This document shows, in pieces, positions 23,726 to 32,187 of a stretch of 57,885 nt of DNA. The translations under genes and the position numbers were made by a program. The stretch comes from JASGDC01 sp047605865. Its GTDB lineage: Bacteria > Actinomycetota > Actinomycetes > Actinomycetales > Micrococcaceae. Location of the stretch: NCBI GenBank assembly GCA_047605865.1, contig JASGFC010000008.1, positions 1 to 57,885 of the forward strand. The letters run 5' to 3'. A model generated the notes under the pieces. It was not told the origin of the DNA, did not search any database, and saw only the letters and a list, made by a program, of their open reading frames with translations. Every line of letters starts with the position of its first letter. Position 1 is the first letter of the stretch.

Positions 23726-24412
23726 GTGCTGGACATTGAAACTTTGAAGCAGATCCCTCTTTTCGCTGTTCTTTCCGATGAACAATTAAAAATACTTACG
23801 CCAGAGTTCAAACCAATGACAGTTCCTCGTGGTGGAATTATCCTTAAACAAGGTGAAGAAAACCACACTGTTTACGTTATTATTGATGGCAAAATTAAAG
23901 TAACTCGAAATTCAAAAGATGGCCGCGAAAGTATTATTACCATTCAAGGACCTAATGACCTCGTTGGCACTATGTCAGTATATGAACCTTGTATTAATTT
24001 TATCAATTCTGTTGCTATTTCAAAGACTGAACTTGTTTCACTTGACCTTAAGATTTTTAGGGATTTACTTGCATCAAATCCAAAGTTCAATGAACAATTC
24101 ATAAGACTTCTTACGGCTAAAATGAATCTTGGTAATGAACAACTTTCAAACGTGGTTTTCTCTGATGTTACTGGCCGAGTGGCAAAAGTTTTAGACTTTT
24201 TAACAGAAAAGTTTGGGAGTCCAGCAGCTGAAGGCACGCATGTGAGGCACGAGCTGACGCAGGAAGAACTTGCTCATTATGTAGGTTCCTCAAGAGAAAC
24301 AGTTAACAAGGCGTTGTCTGATTTTTCTACTGAGGGTTGGTTACGCTTAGGTTCACGTAGAGTTTTGGTACTTGATAGAAGTAAGCTAAAGCAAAGAGCT
24401 GAAAGGGGATAA
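23726..24412 (+). CDS. glxR: Crp/Fnr-family regulator, GlxR-like
   Basis: A GTG at 23726, six bases after AAAGGA, gives 228 residues, essentially the length of corynebacterial GlxR (227) and mycobacterial Crp (224). The N-terminal cyclic-nucleotide-binding domain has IPLFAVLSDEQL, DGKIKVTR, DGRESIITIQGPNDLVGTMS and the phosphate-cassette region. The C-terminal winged helix has LTQEELAHYVGSSRETVNKAL (recognition helix SSRETVNKAL). GlxR/Crp is a global cAMP-responsive regulator. Some cassette residues (CINFINSVAI in place of the usual P-R-T/S-S-x) differ, so cAMP affinity may be altered. A 42-bp palindromic terminator follows. Confidence 0.88.
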   Translation: MLDIETLKQIPLFAVLSDEQLKILTPEFKPMTVPRGGIILKQGEENHTVYVIIDGKIKVTRNSKDGRESIITIQGPNDLVGTMSVYEPCINFINSVAISKTELVSLDLKIFRDLLASNPKFNEQFIRLLTAKMNLGNEQLSNVVFSDVTGRVAKVLDFLTEKFGSPAAEGTHVRHELTQEELAHYVGSSRETVNKALSDFSTEGWLRLGSRRVLVLDRSKLKQRAERG

Positions 24413-24453
24413 AAATATTCTTCTTTATGCATATGCATAAAGAAGAATATTTT
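24412..24453. terminator. 42-bp perfect palindrome, bidirectional terminator between crp and ridA
   Basis: AAAATATTCTTCTTTATGCAT is followed directly by its exact inverse complement with no loop bases. Each strand ends in TTTT, so it can terminate both convergent genes. The stop codon of crp shares its first base. Confidence 0.85.
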
Positions 24454-24459
24454 ATTGGG

Positions 24460-24921
24460 CTATTCGTACTCTACAACAATTTCAACTTCTACAGGAGCAT
24501 CAAGCGGTAGTGCAGTAACACCTACTGCGCTACGTGCATGAATTCCAGCCTCACCAAAAATGTCTCCAATTATTTCAGAGGCACCATTGACAACTTTAGG
24601 TTGATCATAGAAGTCAGCTTCAGATGATACAAAACCAACTACCTTAACAACATGTTTAACTTTATCGAGATCTCCAATTTGAGCTTTCACTACAGCAAGA
24701 GCATTTAATGCACAAAGTTGTGCTAAATCATATGCTTCTTCAAGGCTAACTTTACTTCCAACACGGCCAGTTTTGACCATAGTACCCTCTTTAAGAGGTA
24801 GCTGCCCAGAGGTCCACACGTAATTGCCACTTGTGACACCAGGGACATAACTAGCTACTGGATCTGGGGCAACAGGTAAAGTGTAGCCAAGTTCTTTAAT
24901 GCGATTTTCAATCTTACTCAT
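24460..24921 (-). CDS. ridA: RidA family enamine/imine deaminase
   Basis: The 153-residue cytoplasmic protein is a RidA/YjgF/YER057c member, slightly longer than the 130-residue core. Typical segments are YVWTSGQLPL, SLEEAYDLAQLCALNALAVV, KVVGFVSSEADF and HARSAVGVTALPLDAPVEVE with the Arg that binds the substrate carboxylate. RidA hydrolyses reactive enamines from PLP enzymes. The gene overlaps the upstream DUF4177 gene by four bases (ATGA). The mycobacterial orthologue Rv3678c occupies the same place beside crp. Confidence 0.88.
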   Translation of the reverse strand: MSKIENRIKELGYTLPVAPDPVASYVPGVTSGNYVWTSGQLPLKEGTMVKTGRVGSKVSLEEAYDLAQLCALNALAVVKAQIGDLDKVKHVVKVVGFVSSEADFYDQPKVVNGASEIIGDIFGEAGIHARSAVGVTALPLDAPVEVEIVVEYE

Positions 24922-25076
24922 TGTTTTTCTCTTTTCATATAAGCAACAGGGTTTGTTGTCCCTTCAGGACCAGGCACTACTTGCACCAGCTCCCAACCAT
25001 CGTCTCCCCATTGATCTAAGATTTGTTTTGTTACATGCGATAACAACGGCACAGTGGCATACTCCCATTTTTTCAT
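24918..25076 (-). CDS. DUF4177 small protein
   Basis: Starting at ATG 25076, the 52-residue protein begins MKKWEYATVPLL and continues KQILDQWGDDGWELVQVVPG, which matches the small DUF4177 protein found next to RidA in mycobacteria and corynebacteria. A longer frame upstream exists, but TATGAT at 25083-25088 ends six bases before this ATG, so a leaderless mRNA begins here. The function is unknown. The stop overlaps the ridA start by four bases, so ridA is translationally coupled. Confidence 0.88.
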   Translation of the reverse strand: MKKWEYATVPLLSHVTKQILDQWGDDGWELVQVVPGPEGTTNPVAYMKREKQ

Positions 25077-25082
25077 ATTTCT

Positions 25083-25088
25083 ATCATA
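25083..25088 (-). promoter_or_regulatory. -10 box of leaderless DUF4177-ridA promoter
   Basis: On the minus strand TATGAT is followed by six bases and the ATG at 25076. The divergent ponA promoter lies about 75 bases away. Confidence 0.65.
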
Positions 25089-25156
25089 ATGCTTTATGGA
25101 GAAATCTTTAAGGGTATTTATAGGCTGATGTACTTCCATGTTGATTGAATTCCGCT

Positions 25157-25162
25157 TAGAAT
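25157..25162 (+). promoter_or_regulatory. -10 box of leaderless ponA promoter
   Basis: TAGAAT ends seven bases before the ATG at 25170. It overlaps the in-frame ATG at 25161, which therefore cannot be inside the mRNA. Confidence 0.6.
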
Positions 25163-25169
25163 GAAATTT

Positions 25170-27419
25170 ATGGCAATTGGTAATGATAAGAAACAGGCTG
25201 CCACGAAGCCCAAGAAGCTTAGAGTTAAAAGCTCTACAGGCAACCAACTTAAAAACTCGGCCCCTGTCGCACGAATCGTAAATCGCGAAAAGGGAAGTAC
25301 TAAAGATAAGCTTTTTAAGTTCTTTGCTGCCAGTGCTATTGGTGGAGTACTTTTAGCTTTGCTTGGTTTACCAGTTGCTTTGGCAATGGGTTCTGCTAGT
25401 AAGAATGCGCAAGGTCTTTTCAATTCTTTACCTTCTGAACTTTCAAGCACACCAATGGGACAACAGTCTAAATTCTTAGCTTCAGATGGTAGCCAATTTG
25501 CTACTTTCTTTTCTGAAAACCGTATTCCTGTTGATTCGGATCAAATTGCTCCAGACATGAAGAACGCCATTATTTCTATTGAGGATGGACGCTTTTACGA
25601 ACACGGTGGTTTTGACTTAACCGGTATTACTCGCGCTGCTTTCTCTAACGCAAGTGGTAGTGGTGGACAACAAGGTGCTTCTACTTTGACACAGCAGTAT
25701 GTGAAGAACATGCTGAAAGAATCAGCCTTAACCGAAGGAAACGATGAGGCCTATCAAAAAGCTCAAGAGGTTTCCATTGCACGTAAGATTCGAGAAATTA
25801 AGCTTTCTGTTTCTGTGGAACAGAAAATGTCAAAAGATCAGATTTTAACTGGTTATCTTAACGTTGCTTATTATGGAGCTCAAGCTTATGGTATTGAAGC
25901 TGCTGCAAAGACATATTTCAATAAAACAGCTTCAGATTTATCACTACCAGAAGCAGCTTATTTAGCAGGTGCAGTACAAAACCCTACTAAGTTTGATGCT
26001 TTCCAAAATCCTGAAGCATCTAAAGAACGTCGTGACCAAGTACTAGAGCGTATGTTGTATTACGGCCATATTACTCAAGACCAATACAATAAAGCAGTAG
26101 CTACACCACTGACAACACACTACGTTCCTGCACGTCAAGGATGTCAGTATGCTACTTCTGCAAACTTCTTCTGTAGTTATGTGGCTAATACAATTTTGAA
26201 CTCTACCCAGTACGGTCAAGATGTTGATACTCGCCGTCGTTTGCTTGATCGTGGTGGATTGGTTGTTAAGACAACTCTAGACCCAAGACTTCAAACTGCT
26301 GCAGATAATGCTTCAACTCAACTTACACCTCAAGGTGATGCATCAGGTGTTGTATCCGGTTTGGTAACCGTGCAACCGGGAACTGGTAAAGTGCTTGCTA
26401 TGGCGCAATCGCGTAAATATGACAGTACGCCAAACCCTGCTCCAGGTACCACCGCTATTAACTACCTTGTTGATCAAAATGAAGGTGGAGGTACTGGATT
26501 CCAGATGGGTTCTACCTACAAGGTCTTTACCCTAGTAGATTGGCTCAAAACTGGACACCACTTAGGTGACCTTTTAAGTGCTGATCGTGTTGACTGGCCA
26601 GCCAGTACTTGGAATTATAGCTGTCCAGTTACCGGAGATAATGGTACAGACGATTGGAACCCTGAAAACGCTGAAGGTCTCTACGGTGGTACTATGACCG
26701 TACAAGACGGTACTGTATTTTCTGTCAACACAATCTTTACTCAGATGGCAGCACAATTAGACTTGTGTGCTATTCGTGACACTGCTGAAAGTATGGGTAT
26801 TCACCGTGCAGACGGTCAACCTTTGAACTACTCAGCTTCTTCCATCCTTGGTACCAATGAGGTAGCTCCTCTGACTGTTGCTGCAGCCTATGCAACATTT
26901 GCTGCGCAGGGTACCTTCTGTAAGCCAATTTCTATGGATTCAATTGTTGATGCTGCTGGCAAATCATGGCCAGTACCTAGTGCAGATTGTAAGCAAGTTC
27001 TTGATACTGATGTTGCAAACGGTGTTAACGTCGCTCTTAAAGATGACGCTAAACGTGGTACTGCAAACGGCATTAACGCAGGTGGAGCCATGGTAGCTGG
27101 TAAGACAGGTACAACAGATAACTCTGCACAGACGTGGGTAGCAGGTTACACTAAAGGACTTTCAACAGCTTCTTGGGTAGGTAACCCTGACTCTCCAAAC
27201 CAATCAATGTCTAACACTGTTATTGGTGGTAAGTCTTACGGTACAGTCTTCGCTGAAGACATTGCTTCGCCTAACTGGTCAAATTACATGTCTCAAGTAG
27301 GTAAACTCTATGAAGGTAGTAACTGGCCAATTCCTGGATCCAATATTCTCGGTGATACAAGTGCTCGAAGTAATAGCCCTGTTATTGCAGAATATGAACA
27401 ATATTCTGGTCCGTTCTAG
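25170..27419 (+). CDS. ponA: Class A penicillin-binding protein (transglycosylase/transpeptidase)
   Basis: The protein of about 749 residues has a short basic cytoplasmic tail, one membrane anchor near residues 52-75, a GT51 glycosyltransferase domain (EDGRFYEHGG with catalytic Glu, GASTLTQQYVKN, AYLAGAVQNP) and a transpeptidase domain with SxxK in GSTYK, SxN in FSVNT and KTGT in AGKTGTTDN. It polymerises and cross-links peptidoglycan outside the membrane. Position and partner gene match mycobacterial ponA2, but no PASTA domain follows the transpeptidase. The start at 25170 is chosen because the -10 box overlaps the earlier ATG. Confidence 0.93.
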   Translation: MAIGNDKKQAATKPKKLRVKSSTGNQLKNSAPVARIVNREKGSTKDKLFKFFAASAIGGVLLALLGLPVALAMGSASKNAQGLFNSLPSELSSTPMGQQSKFLASDGSQFATFFSENRIPVDSDQIAPDMKNAIISIEDGRFYEHGGFDLTGITRAAFSNASGSGGQQGASTLTQQYVKNMLKESALTEGNDEAYQKAQEVSIARKIREIKLSVSVEQKMSKDQILTGYLNVAYYGAQAYGIEAAAKTYFNKTASDLSLPEAAYLAGAVQNPTKFDAFQNPEASKERRDQVLERMLYYGHITQDQYNKAVATPLTTHYVPARQGCQYATSANFFCSYVANTILNSTQYGQDVDTRRRLLDRGGLVVKTTLDPRLQTAADNASTQLTPQGDASGVVSGLVTVQPGTGKVLAMAQSRKYDSTPNPAPGTTAINYLVDQNEGGGTGFQMGSTYKVFTLVDWLKTGHHLGDLLSADRVDWPASTWNYSCPVTGDNGTDDWNPENAEGLYGGTMTVQDGTVFSVNTIFTQMAAQLDLCAIRDTAESMGIHRADGQPLNYSASSILGTNEVAPLTVAAAYATFAAQGTFCKPISMDSIVDAAGKSWPVPSADCKQVLDTDVANGVNVALKDDAKRGTANGINAGGAMVAGKTGTTDNSAQTWVAGYTKGLSTASWVGNPDSPNQSMSNTVIGGKSYGTVFAEDIASPNWSNYMSQVGKLYEGSNWPIPGSNILGDTSARSNSPVIAEYEQYSGPF

Positions 27420-27439
27420 GCCTTGAACAGTAAGTATTG

Positions 27440-28375
27440 ATGGCATTGAATAAACCAACGAAAGTACTAACTGGTATTGCTCTTACTGGTACTGGACTCC
27501 TTGGTTATTCAAATGTCATTGAACGTCGAAACTTTGCACTTCGTTTCGGATTAGTACCTATTCTGCAAGAGGACGCTAAGCCAATTACTATTCTGCATAT
27601 TTCTGATTTGCACATGGTTGAAAATCAGCAATGGAAAGAAAAGTGGGTTCGTTCCTTAGCTAAATATGAACCAGATTTTGTTGTAAATACTGGAGATAAT
27701 TTCTCTTCGGTTGCAGCCTTGGATATCGTCAAAAGTTCCATGGATCCCTTCCTTGATACACCGGGTAGTTTTGTAGCTGGAACTAATGATTTATACTCAC
27801 CATCTTTTAGAAACCCTGCAAAGTACTTGTTTGCACCAAGCAATCAGCACAAGCAGAAGCAGCCATATAAAGAACCAGATTTACCTTTCGAGGAACTCTT
27901 TGGACATTTTAAAGAGCGTGGTTGGTTTGATCTTGTCAATGCCCAGGCTGAAATTGAACTCAATGGATCACAACTCCAATTTACTGGTGTTGGTGACCCA
28001 CATGCCAATTGTGATACTTTTGTTGATTATCCTGATCCAGATAACAAGCAGAAAATCAAGATCGGGGTGCTTCATGCCCCTTATCAACGAGTCTTAAATC
28101 AATTCACTGCTGCTGGGTCACAGCTAATTTTGGCTGGTCATACGCATGGTGGACAACTAAGAATTCCTGGATATGGGGCTATCGTAGCAAATTGTGATAT
28201 TCCATTGGATAAAGCAAGGGGTTTAACTACCTGGAACTATGCAGGTAATGAAAGCTATTTGAACGTTTCAGCTGGTTTAGGCAACTCACGATATTTCCCA
28301 TTCCGCTTTGGATGCAGGCCAGAAGCTTCACTATTAACTCTTGTACCACGCACGCAAAATTCTTTGCTGAAATAG
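27440..28375 (+). CDS. Membrane-associated metallophosphoesterase
   Basis: The ATG at 27440 gives 311 residues. An N-terminal hydrophobic stretch (VLTGIALTGTGLLGY) suggests a membrane anchor. Metal-binding motifs of the calcineurin-like family follow: HISDLHM, NTGDN, AGTNDLYSP (the family often has GSND instead of GNHD in actinobacteria) and GHTHGGQLRIPGYGAI. The substrate is not known. It lies 20 bases after ponA, an order conserved as Rv3682-Rv3683 in M. tuberculosis. It converges on purC with only six bases between stops. Confidence 0.87.
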   Translation: MALNKPTKVLTGIALTGTGLLGYSNVIERRNFALRFGLVPILQEDAKPITILHISDLHMVENQQWKEKWVRSLAKYEPDFVVNTGDNFSSVAALDIVKSSMDPFLDTPGSFVAGTNDLYSPSFRNPAKYLFAPSNQHKQKQPYKEPDLPFEELFGHFKERGWFDLVNAQAEIELNGSQLQFTGVGDPHANCDTFVDYPDPDNKQKIKIGVLHAPYQRVLNQFTAAGSQLILAGHTHGGQLRIPGYGAIVANCDIPLDKARGLTTWNYAGNESYLNVSAGLGNSRYFPFRFGCRPEASLLTLVPRTQNSLLK

Positions 28376-28381
28376 CAAGAG

Positions 28382-29224
28382 CTAGAAACTTTTTCCTGTA
28401 ATGCGTTCGTATGCTTCAATGTAGCGTTGTCGAGTTTTAGCGATGACTTCTTCAGGAAGTTTAGTAGTACCTTCAGGTGCTTGTTGTAGCCAATCGCGAA
28501 CATATTGTTTATCAAAACTTTGCTGTGATTTGCCTGGTTGATACTGCGTGGCATCCCAAAAACGTGAAGAATCTGGCGTGAGTATTTCATCACCGAGCAC
28601 GATGTGGCCATCTTGCTTTTGACCAAATTCAAATTTAGTATCTGCTAGTAAGATTCCAGCTTTTTTAGTGATACGAGCTGCTTTGTTATAAATATCTAAA
28701 GATAGCTCTTTTAGTTGTTCCGCTTGTTCAGTACCCACGATGTGTTCCATTTGCTGGTAGGAAATGTTTTCATCGTGATCACCAACTTCTGCTTTGGTAG
28801 AAGGCGTGAAAAGTGGTGTCTCAAACGCTGAGCCATCCACAAGACCTGAGGCTACTTTTTGTCCATGAACAGTACCTGAAATATTGTATTCTTTTAAGGC
28901 TGAACCTGTAAGGTAACCACGTGCTATACATTCAATTGGGCTCATATTAAGACGTCGACATACCATAGCACGTCCTGCAACTTCAGCTGGAACCTCTGTG
29001 GATAACACATGGTTGTCAATATCAAGTTCGTTAAACCACCAGAGGCTCAATTGCGTTAGAATGATACCCTTTTCAGGTATTTCAGAATCGAGAATTTTAT
29101 CAAAGGCACTTAAACGATCCGTGGCAACCACAAGCACTATATCTTGAGGACCTGAGCTTGGTGCATAAAGTTCTCGTACTTTACCTGAGTAGACTTTTTT
29201 CCAGTCTTTCATCGATGAAGTCAT
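28382..29224 (-). CDS. purC: SAICAR synthetase
   Basis: PurC joins CAIR and aspartate with ATP in purine biosynthesis. The 280-residue protein has the N-terminal YSGKVRELY, VATDRLSAFD, PIECIARGYLTGSALKEY and LADTKFEFG segments and the C-terminal PDSSRFWDATQY and KQYVRDWL motifs of the family. Its ATG overlaps the purD stop by four bases (ATGA), so the two form an operon that begins with purD. The opposite-strand metallophosphoesterase ends six bases away. Confidence 0.95.
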   Translation of the reverse strand: MTSSMKDWKKVYSGKVRELYAPSSGPQDIVLVVATDRLSAFDKILDSEIPEKGIILTQLSLWWFNELDIDNHVLSTEVPAEVAGRAMVCRRLNMSPIECIARGYLTGSALKEYNISGTVHGQKVASGLVDGSAFETPLFTPSTKAEVGDHDENISYQQMEHIVGTEQAEQLKELSLDIYNKAARITKKAGILLADTKFEFGQKQDGHIVLGDEILTPDSSRFWDATQYQPGKSQQSFDKQYVRDWLQQAPEGTTKLPEEVIAKTRQRYIEAYERITGKSF

Positions 29225-30486
29225 GGGAGTTTGATTCGCCCTTCGCTAGCTTGAAGAGCAATATCGTGGCGGAAGAAAGAATGTTTTAATTCTATAGCTT
29301 CAAGAGCATTATAAGCTTTTTGGCGAGCTTGGGCTAGAGTTTTCCCTTGTGCAACTGTAGCTAATACCCTACCGCCAGAACTGATAAATTCACCCTTATC
29401 AGAAAGAGCAGTGCCAGCATGAATTACATGAGCATCTGTAATGTTGTCTAGGCCTAAGATGGGAAATCCTGTTTCAGCTTTGAGAGGGTAACCTCCAGAG
29501 GCAAGAATAACGTCAACGGCATATTCGTCAGAAAATTCAATGCTTGTGTCGGGGTTAAGTTTACCAAGAGCTGCCTGATACAGTAACTGAGCTAGTGGAG
29601 TTTTAAGGACTGATAACACAACTTGTGTTTCGGGGTCACCAAACCGAGCGTTGAATTCAACTACTTTGATACCATCTTTGGTAACTGCGAGTCCACAATA
29701 CAAGAGACCAACAAAAGGAGTGCCACGTTGAGCCATTTCATCAAGGCAAGGTTGTGCTACTTTTTCAATGACTTCTTGTGCAAAGTTTTTTGGTAACCAG
29801 TCAAGTGGAGTGTAGGCTCCCATGCCTCCGGTATTAGGACCTTGATCTTGATCTAGGGCACGCTTAAAATCTTGAGCAGCCTGCAATGGTAGTGCAATTT
29901 TGCCATCACAGATAGCAAATAGCGAAACTTCTGGCCCATCAAGATACTCTTCAATAACTACTTTGTTGCCTGCATCCAGACACTGCTGTGCGTGCTTAAG
30001 GGCTTTTTCATGATTGGTGGTAACAACAACGCCTTTACCTCCAGCAAGCCCATCGTCTTTGACAACATAAGGTGCACCAAATTGTTCTAGTGCCGTTGTC
30101 ACGTGTTCAATGGAAGAACAGCTTAGTGATTGTGCTGTGGGAATACCAGCTTTTTGCATGATTTTTTTTGCAAAGGTCTTACTGGCTTCAAGCTGTGCTG
30201 CAGCTTGATCTGGGCCAAAAACTGTAATATTCTGGGCACGAAGTGCATCTGCAACACCTGCAACTAGAGGAGCTTCAGGACCTATTACTACAAGGTCTGC
30301 TTTAGTTTCTTGCGCCAATTTGACTACTGCTTGCGCATCGCTAGGGTCAATGTTCACAGTTTTAACATCTTGAGCTATTCCTGCATTCCCAGGAGCGCAT
30401 AAAATTTCACTAATAGTAGTATCTTTAAGTAGAGCTGTGATGATAGCGTGTTCACGTCCACCATTACCAAGAACAAGAATATTCAT
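29221..30486 (-). CDS. purD: Phosphoribosylamine-glycine ligase (GAR synthetase)
   Basis: PurD joins phosphoribosylamine and glycine with ATP. The 421-residue ATP-grasp protein begins NILVLGNGGREHAI (N domain) and has GPEAPLVAGVAD, KDDGLAGGKGVVV (ATP loop), GPNTGGMGAYTP, EFNARFGDPETQ (Mg2+ site) and a C-terminal SGGRVLATVAQG segment. A TAAGCT box ends six bases before the ATG, pointing to leaderless expression. An imperfect palindrome at 30501-30529 lies over its -35 region. purC follows with a four-base overlap. Confidence 0.95.
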   Translation of the reverse strand: MNILVLGNGGREHAIITALLKDTTISEILCAPGNAGIAQDVKTVNIDPSDAQAVVKLAQETKADLVVIGPEAPLVAGVADALRAQNITVFGPDQAAAQLEASKTFAKKIMQKAGIPTAQSLSCSSIEHVTTALEQFGAPYVVKDDGLAGGKGVVVTTNHEKALKHAQQCLDAGNKVVIEEYLDGPEVSLFAICDGKIALPLQAAQDFKRALDQDQGPNTGGMGAYTPLDWLPKNFAQEVIEKVAQPCLDEMAQRGTPFVGLLYCGLAVTKDGIKVVEFNARFGDPETQVVLSVLKTPLAQLLYQAALGKLNPDTSIEFSDEYAVDVILASGGYPLKAETGFPILGLDNITDAHVIHAGTALSDKGEFISSGGRVLATVAQGKTLAQARQKAYNALEAIELKHSFFRHDIALQASEGRIKLP

Positions 30487-30492
30487 ACTTAC

Positions 30493-30498
30493 AGCTTA
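30493..30498 (-). promoter_or_regulatory. -10 box of leaderless purD promoter
   Basis: On the minus strand TAAGCT is followed by six bases and the ATG at 30486. Confidence 0.5.
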
Positions 30499-30500
30499 CG

Positions 30501-30529
30501 ATATAGTGTCACTTTTACAGACACGATAT
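30501..30529. promoter_or_regulatory. Palindromic candidate operator between purD and the asparaginase gene
   Basis: ATATAGTGTC at 30501-30510 and GACACGATAT at 30520-30529 pair at 9 of 10 bases around a nine-base centre. The element lies immediately upstream of the purD -10 box, in the 99-base region between the two divergent operons. Confidence 0.45.
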
Positions 30530-30585
30530 TTACAGTTATTCTAGAAGTCTAAGAATAAATTCTAATAACCCGAGAGGGCTTGTAA

Positions 30586-31590
30586 GTGCCTGAAACTTTT
30601 CAAACAAAAGATGCCGTTGAGCTTGCTGTTATGGAGCGCTCCAACTTCATTGAGTCGCGCCACATTGGTTCAGCCATCGTGGTCAAAGATGGTAAAACCT
30701 TGATAGATCTTGGTGATACCAGTGCTTTAGTTTTACCACGATCAACACTTAAACCTTTACAGGCTGTGGCTGTGCTTCGGGCTGGGGTTCCTTTGTTTGG
30801 TCCAGAAGTGGCCTTGGCTTCAGCTAGTCATGTTGGTTCAAAGTGGCAGATGAGTGTTGTCTTTGAAATGCTCAAAAAAGCTGGTGTCAAAATTGATGAT
30901 TTGCAATGTCCAGCAGCTTGGCCAGAGGATGTTCAAAACCGTGCTGAGTTTATAGCTGCTGGCTTTCAAAAATCACCTTTAGCGCATATGTGTTCGGGAA
31001 AGCATGCTTCTTTCTTATGGGCATGTAAAGAAAATGGTTGGCCTCTTGATACCTATTTACAAAAAAAGCATCCTTTGCAGCGCCATATTAAAGCAACTAT
31101 TGAAGAGTTCTCTGATGAAGTCATTGGTTTTACTGCAGTAGATGGTTGCGGTGCGCCAGTACCAGCTTTGAGCTTGAAAGGCTTGGCAACAGCAATGGGA
31201 CGTTTAGCCGCTGCTCCTCGCAGCCATGCAATGGATGCTCGCGTTGCTACAGTTGCTACTACTATTATGGATTACCCTGAGGCTATTGATGGTGAAGGTT
31301 ATCCGGATGCAATTGTTATTGAAAAATTAGGAATTGTAGCAAAAAGTGGTGTAGAGGGCATGTATATTGCTGCTTGTGAAGATGGAACAGCAGTTGCTGT
31401 TAAAGTACTTGATGGCAATAATCGTGTAGCTCACCTTACCGGTATTTCTTTACTGGCTGGCGCAGGCGCCATCGATGTTGATAAAGCTCGTAAGGTACTC
31501 GAAGAAGTTGTGCCACCAATAATGGGTGGTAATAAAGTTGTTGGCCATCTGGTTCCAAGTTCAAAAGTTCTAGCTAATTTAGGAGCATAG
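30586..31590 (+). CDS. L-asparaginase II family amidohydrolase
   Basis: The 334-residue protein belongs to the asparaginase II (PF06089) family, unrelated to the E. coli enzymes. Motifs are MERSNFIESRHIGSAIVV, PRSTLKPLQAVAVL (Ser/Thr-Lys pair resembling a beta-lactamase-like SxxK), ASHVGS, HMCSGKHASFLW and FTAVDGCGAPVPALSL. Members hydrolyse asparagine. It starts at GTG after GAGAGGG. It is the first gene of a run leading to purF-purM, where aspartate and glutamine metabolism meet purine synthesis. The next gene starts on its stop codon. Confidence 0.85.
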   Translation: MPETFQTKDAVELAVMERSNFIESRHIGSAIVVKDGKTLIDLGDTSALVLPRSTLKPLQAVAVLRAGVPLFGPEVALASASHVGSKWQMSVVFEMLKKAGVKIDDLQCPAAWPEDVQNRAEFIAAGFQKSPLAHMCSGKHASFLWACKENGWPLDTYLQKKHPLQRHIKATIEEFSDEVIGFTAVDGCGAPVPALSLKGLATAMGRLAAAPRSHAMDARVATVATTIMDYPEAIDGEGYPDAIVIEKLGIVAKSGVEGMYIAACEDGTAVAVKVLDGNNRVAHLTGISLLAGAGAIDVDKARKVLEEVVPPIMGGNKVVGHLVPSSKVLANLGA

Positions 31591-31943
31591 TGGCAACACG
31601 AAAAATTTCGCACAGTGATGGGACAATAGCGCTTGAACAACATGCAGCCGGAGTGCGTTCAGCCACACCAACAGTTGTTCGTTATTTACTACAAGAACTC
31701 AGCTTAAAAGCTCCAGGAAATTCTGTAGAAGTCAGAGTTCCGCCATATGGTGCAACACAGTGCATACCCGGCCAGAATCATCGCAGAGGAACACCACCTA
31801 ACACTATTGAAATGAACGCAAAAACATGGGTAGCATTGGCCTTAGGTAAGCTATCATGGCAAGATGCTGTAGCTAGTGGTTCTGTACTTTGTTCAGGAGT
31901 CAACGCAGACTTAACCCGCTATCTTCCACTTGAAGTATCATAG
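31590..31943 (+). CDS. SCP2-like (sterol carrier) family protein
   Basis: The 117-residue protein starts at GTG overlapping the previous stop by one base (TAGTG). It resembles the actinobacterial protein annotated as a sterol carrier family protein that lies upstream of purF: RTSxx-like APTVVRYLLQELS, VEVRVPPYGATQCIPG, HRRGTPPNTIEMNAKTW, and LALGKLSWQDAVASGSV. No catalytic residues are known. The conserved P-P-x-G-A-x-Q and R-G-T-P-P-N-x-x-E segments suggest a small-molecule binding pocket. The role is unknown; its link to purF is by position. Confidence 0.75.
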   Translation: MATRKISHSDGTIALEQHAAGVRSATPTVVRYLLQELSLKAPGNSVEVRVPPYGATQCIPGQNHRRGTPPNTIEMNAKTWVALALGKLSWQDAVASGSVLCSGVNADLTRYLPLEVS

Positions 31944-31947
31944 TTAT

Positions 31948-32184
31948 ATGGATCAAAATCCACAGTTCAGACGAGCACCTAAATTTTCTGCATTCATGAT
32001 TACTGGGGCGCTTATTGGTGCAATTCTAGGTACTATTTTTGCTCTGATTACTCCACAAAATACATCATATTCTACTGCAAGTTCAGTGGCATTTTTTGCC
32101 ATGGTAGCAGCAATGGTAGGTTGTGCACTTGGAGCAATGCTTGCAGTTTATTTTGATAATAAGTCACTTTCGGAGGAAGAGTAG
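31948..32184 (+). CDS. Small two-TM membrane protein upstream of purF
   Basis: Starting at ATG 31948 (a TTG 18 bases upstream lies inside the previous gene), the protein has 78 residues. A basic N-terminus is followed by two hydrophobic segments at about 14-35 and 50-70 with GALIGAILGTIFALI and MVGCALGAMLAVYF, then an acidic tail. Such small proteins occur beside purF in corynebacteria. No function is known. It starts five bases after the previous stop and ends three bases before purF. Confidence 0.75.
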   Translation: MDQNPQFRRAPKFSAFMITGALIGAILGTIFALITPQNTSYSTASSVAFFAMVAAMVGCALGAMLAVYFDNKSLSEEE

Positions 32185-32187
32185 CGT

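Noticed and set aside
28997..29005. TGTGGATAA (inverse of a DnaA box) inside purC
   Set aside because: A single 9-mer within a coding sequence, with no cluster of boxes or AT-rich unwinding region, is expected by chance.
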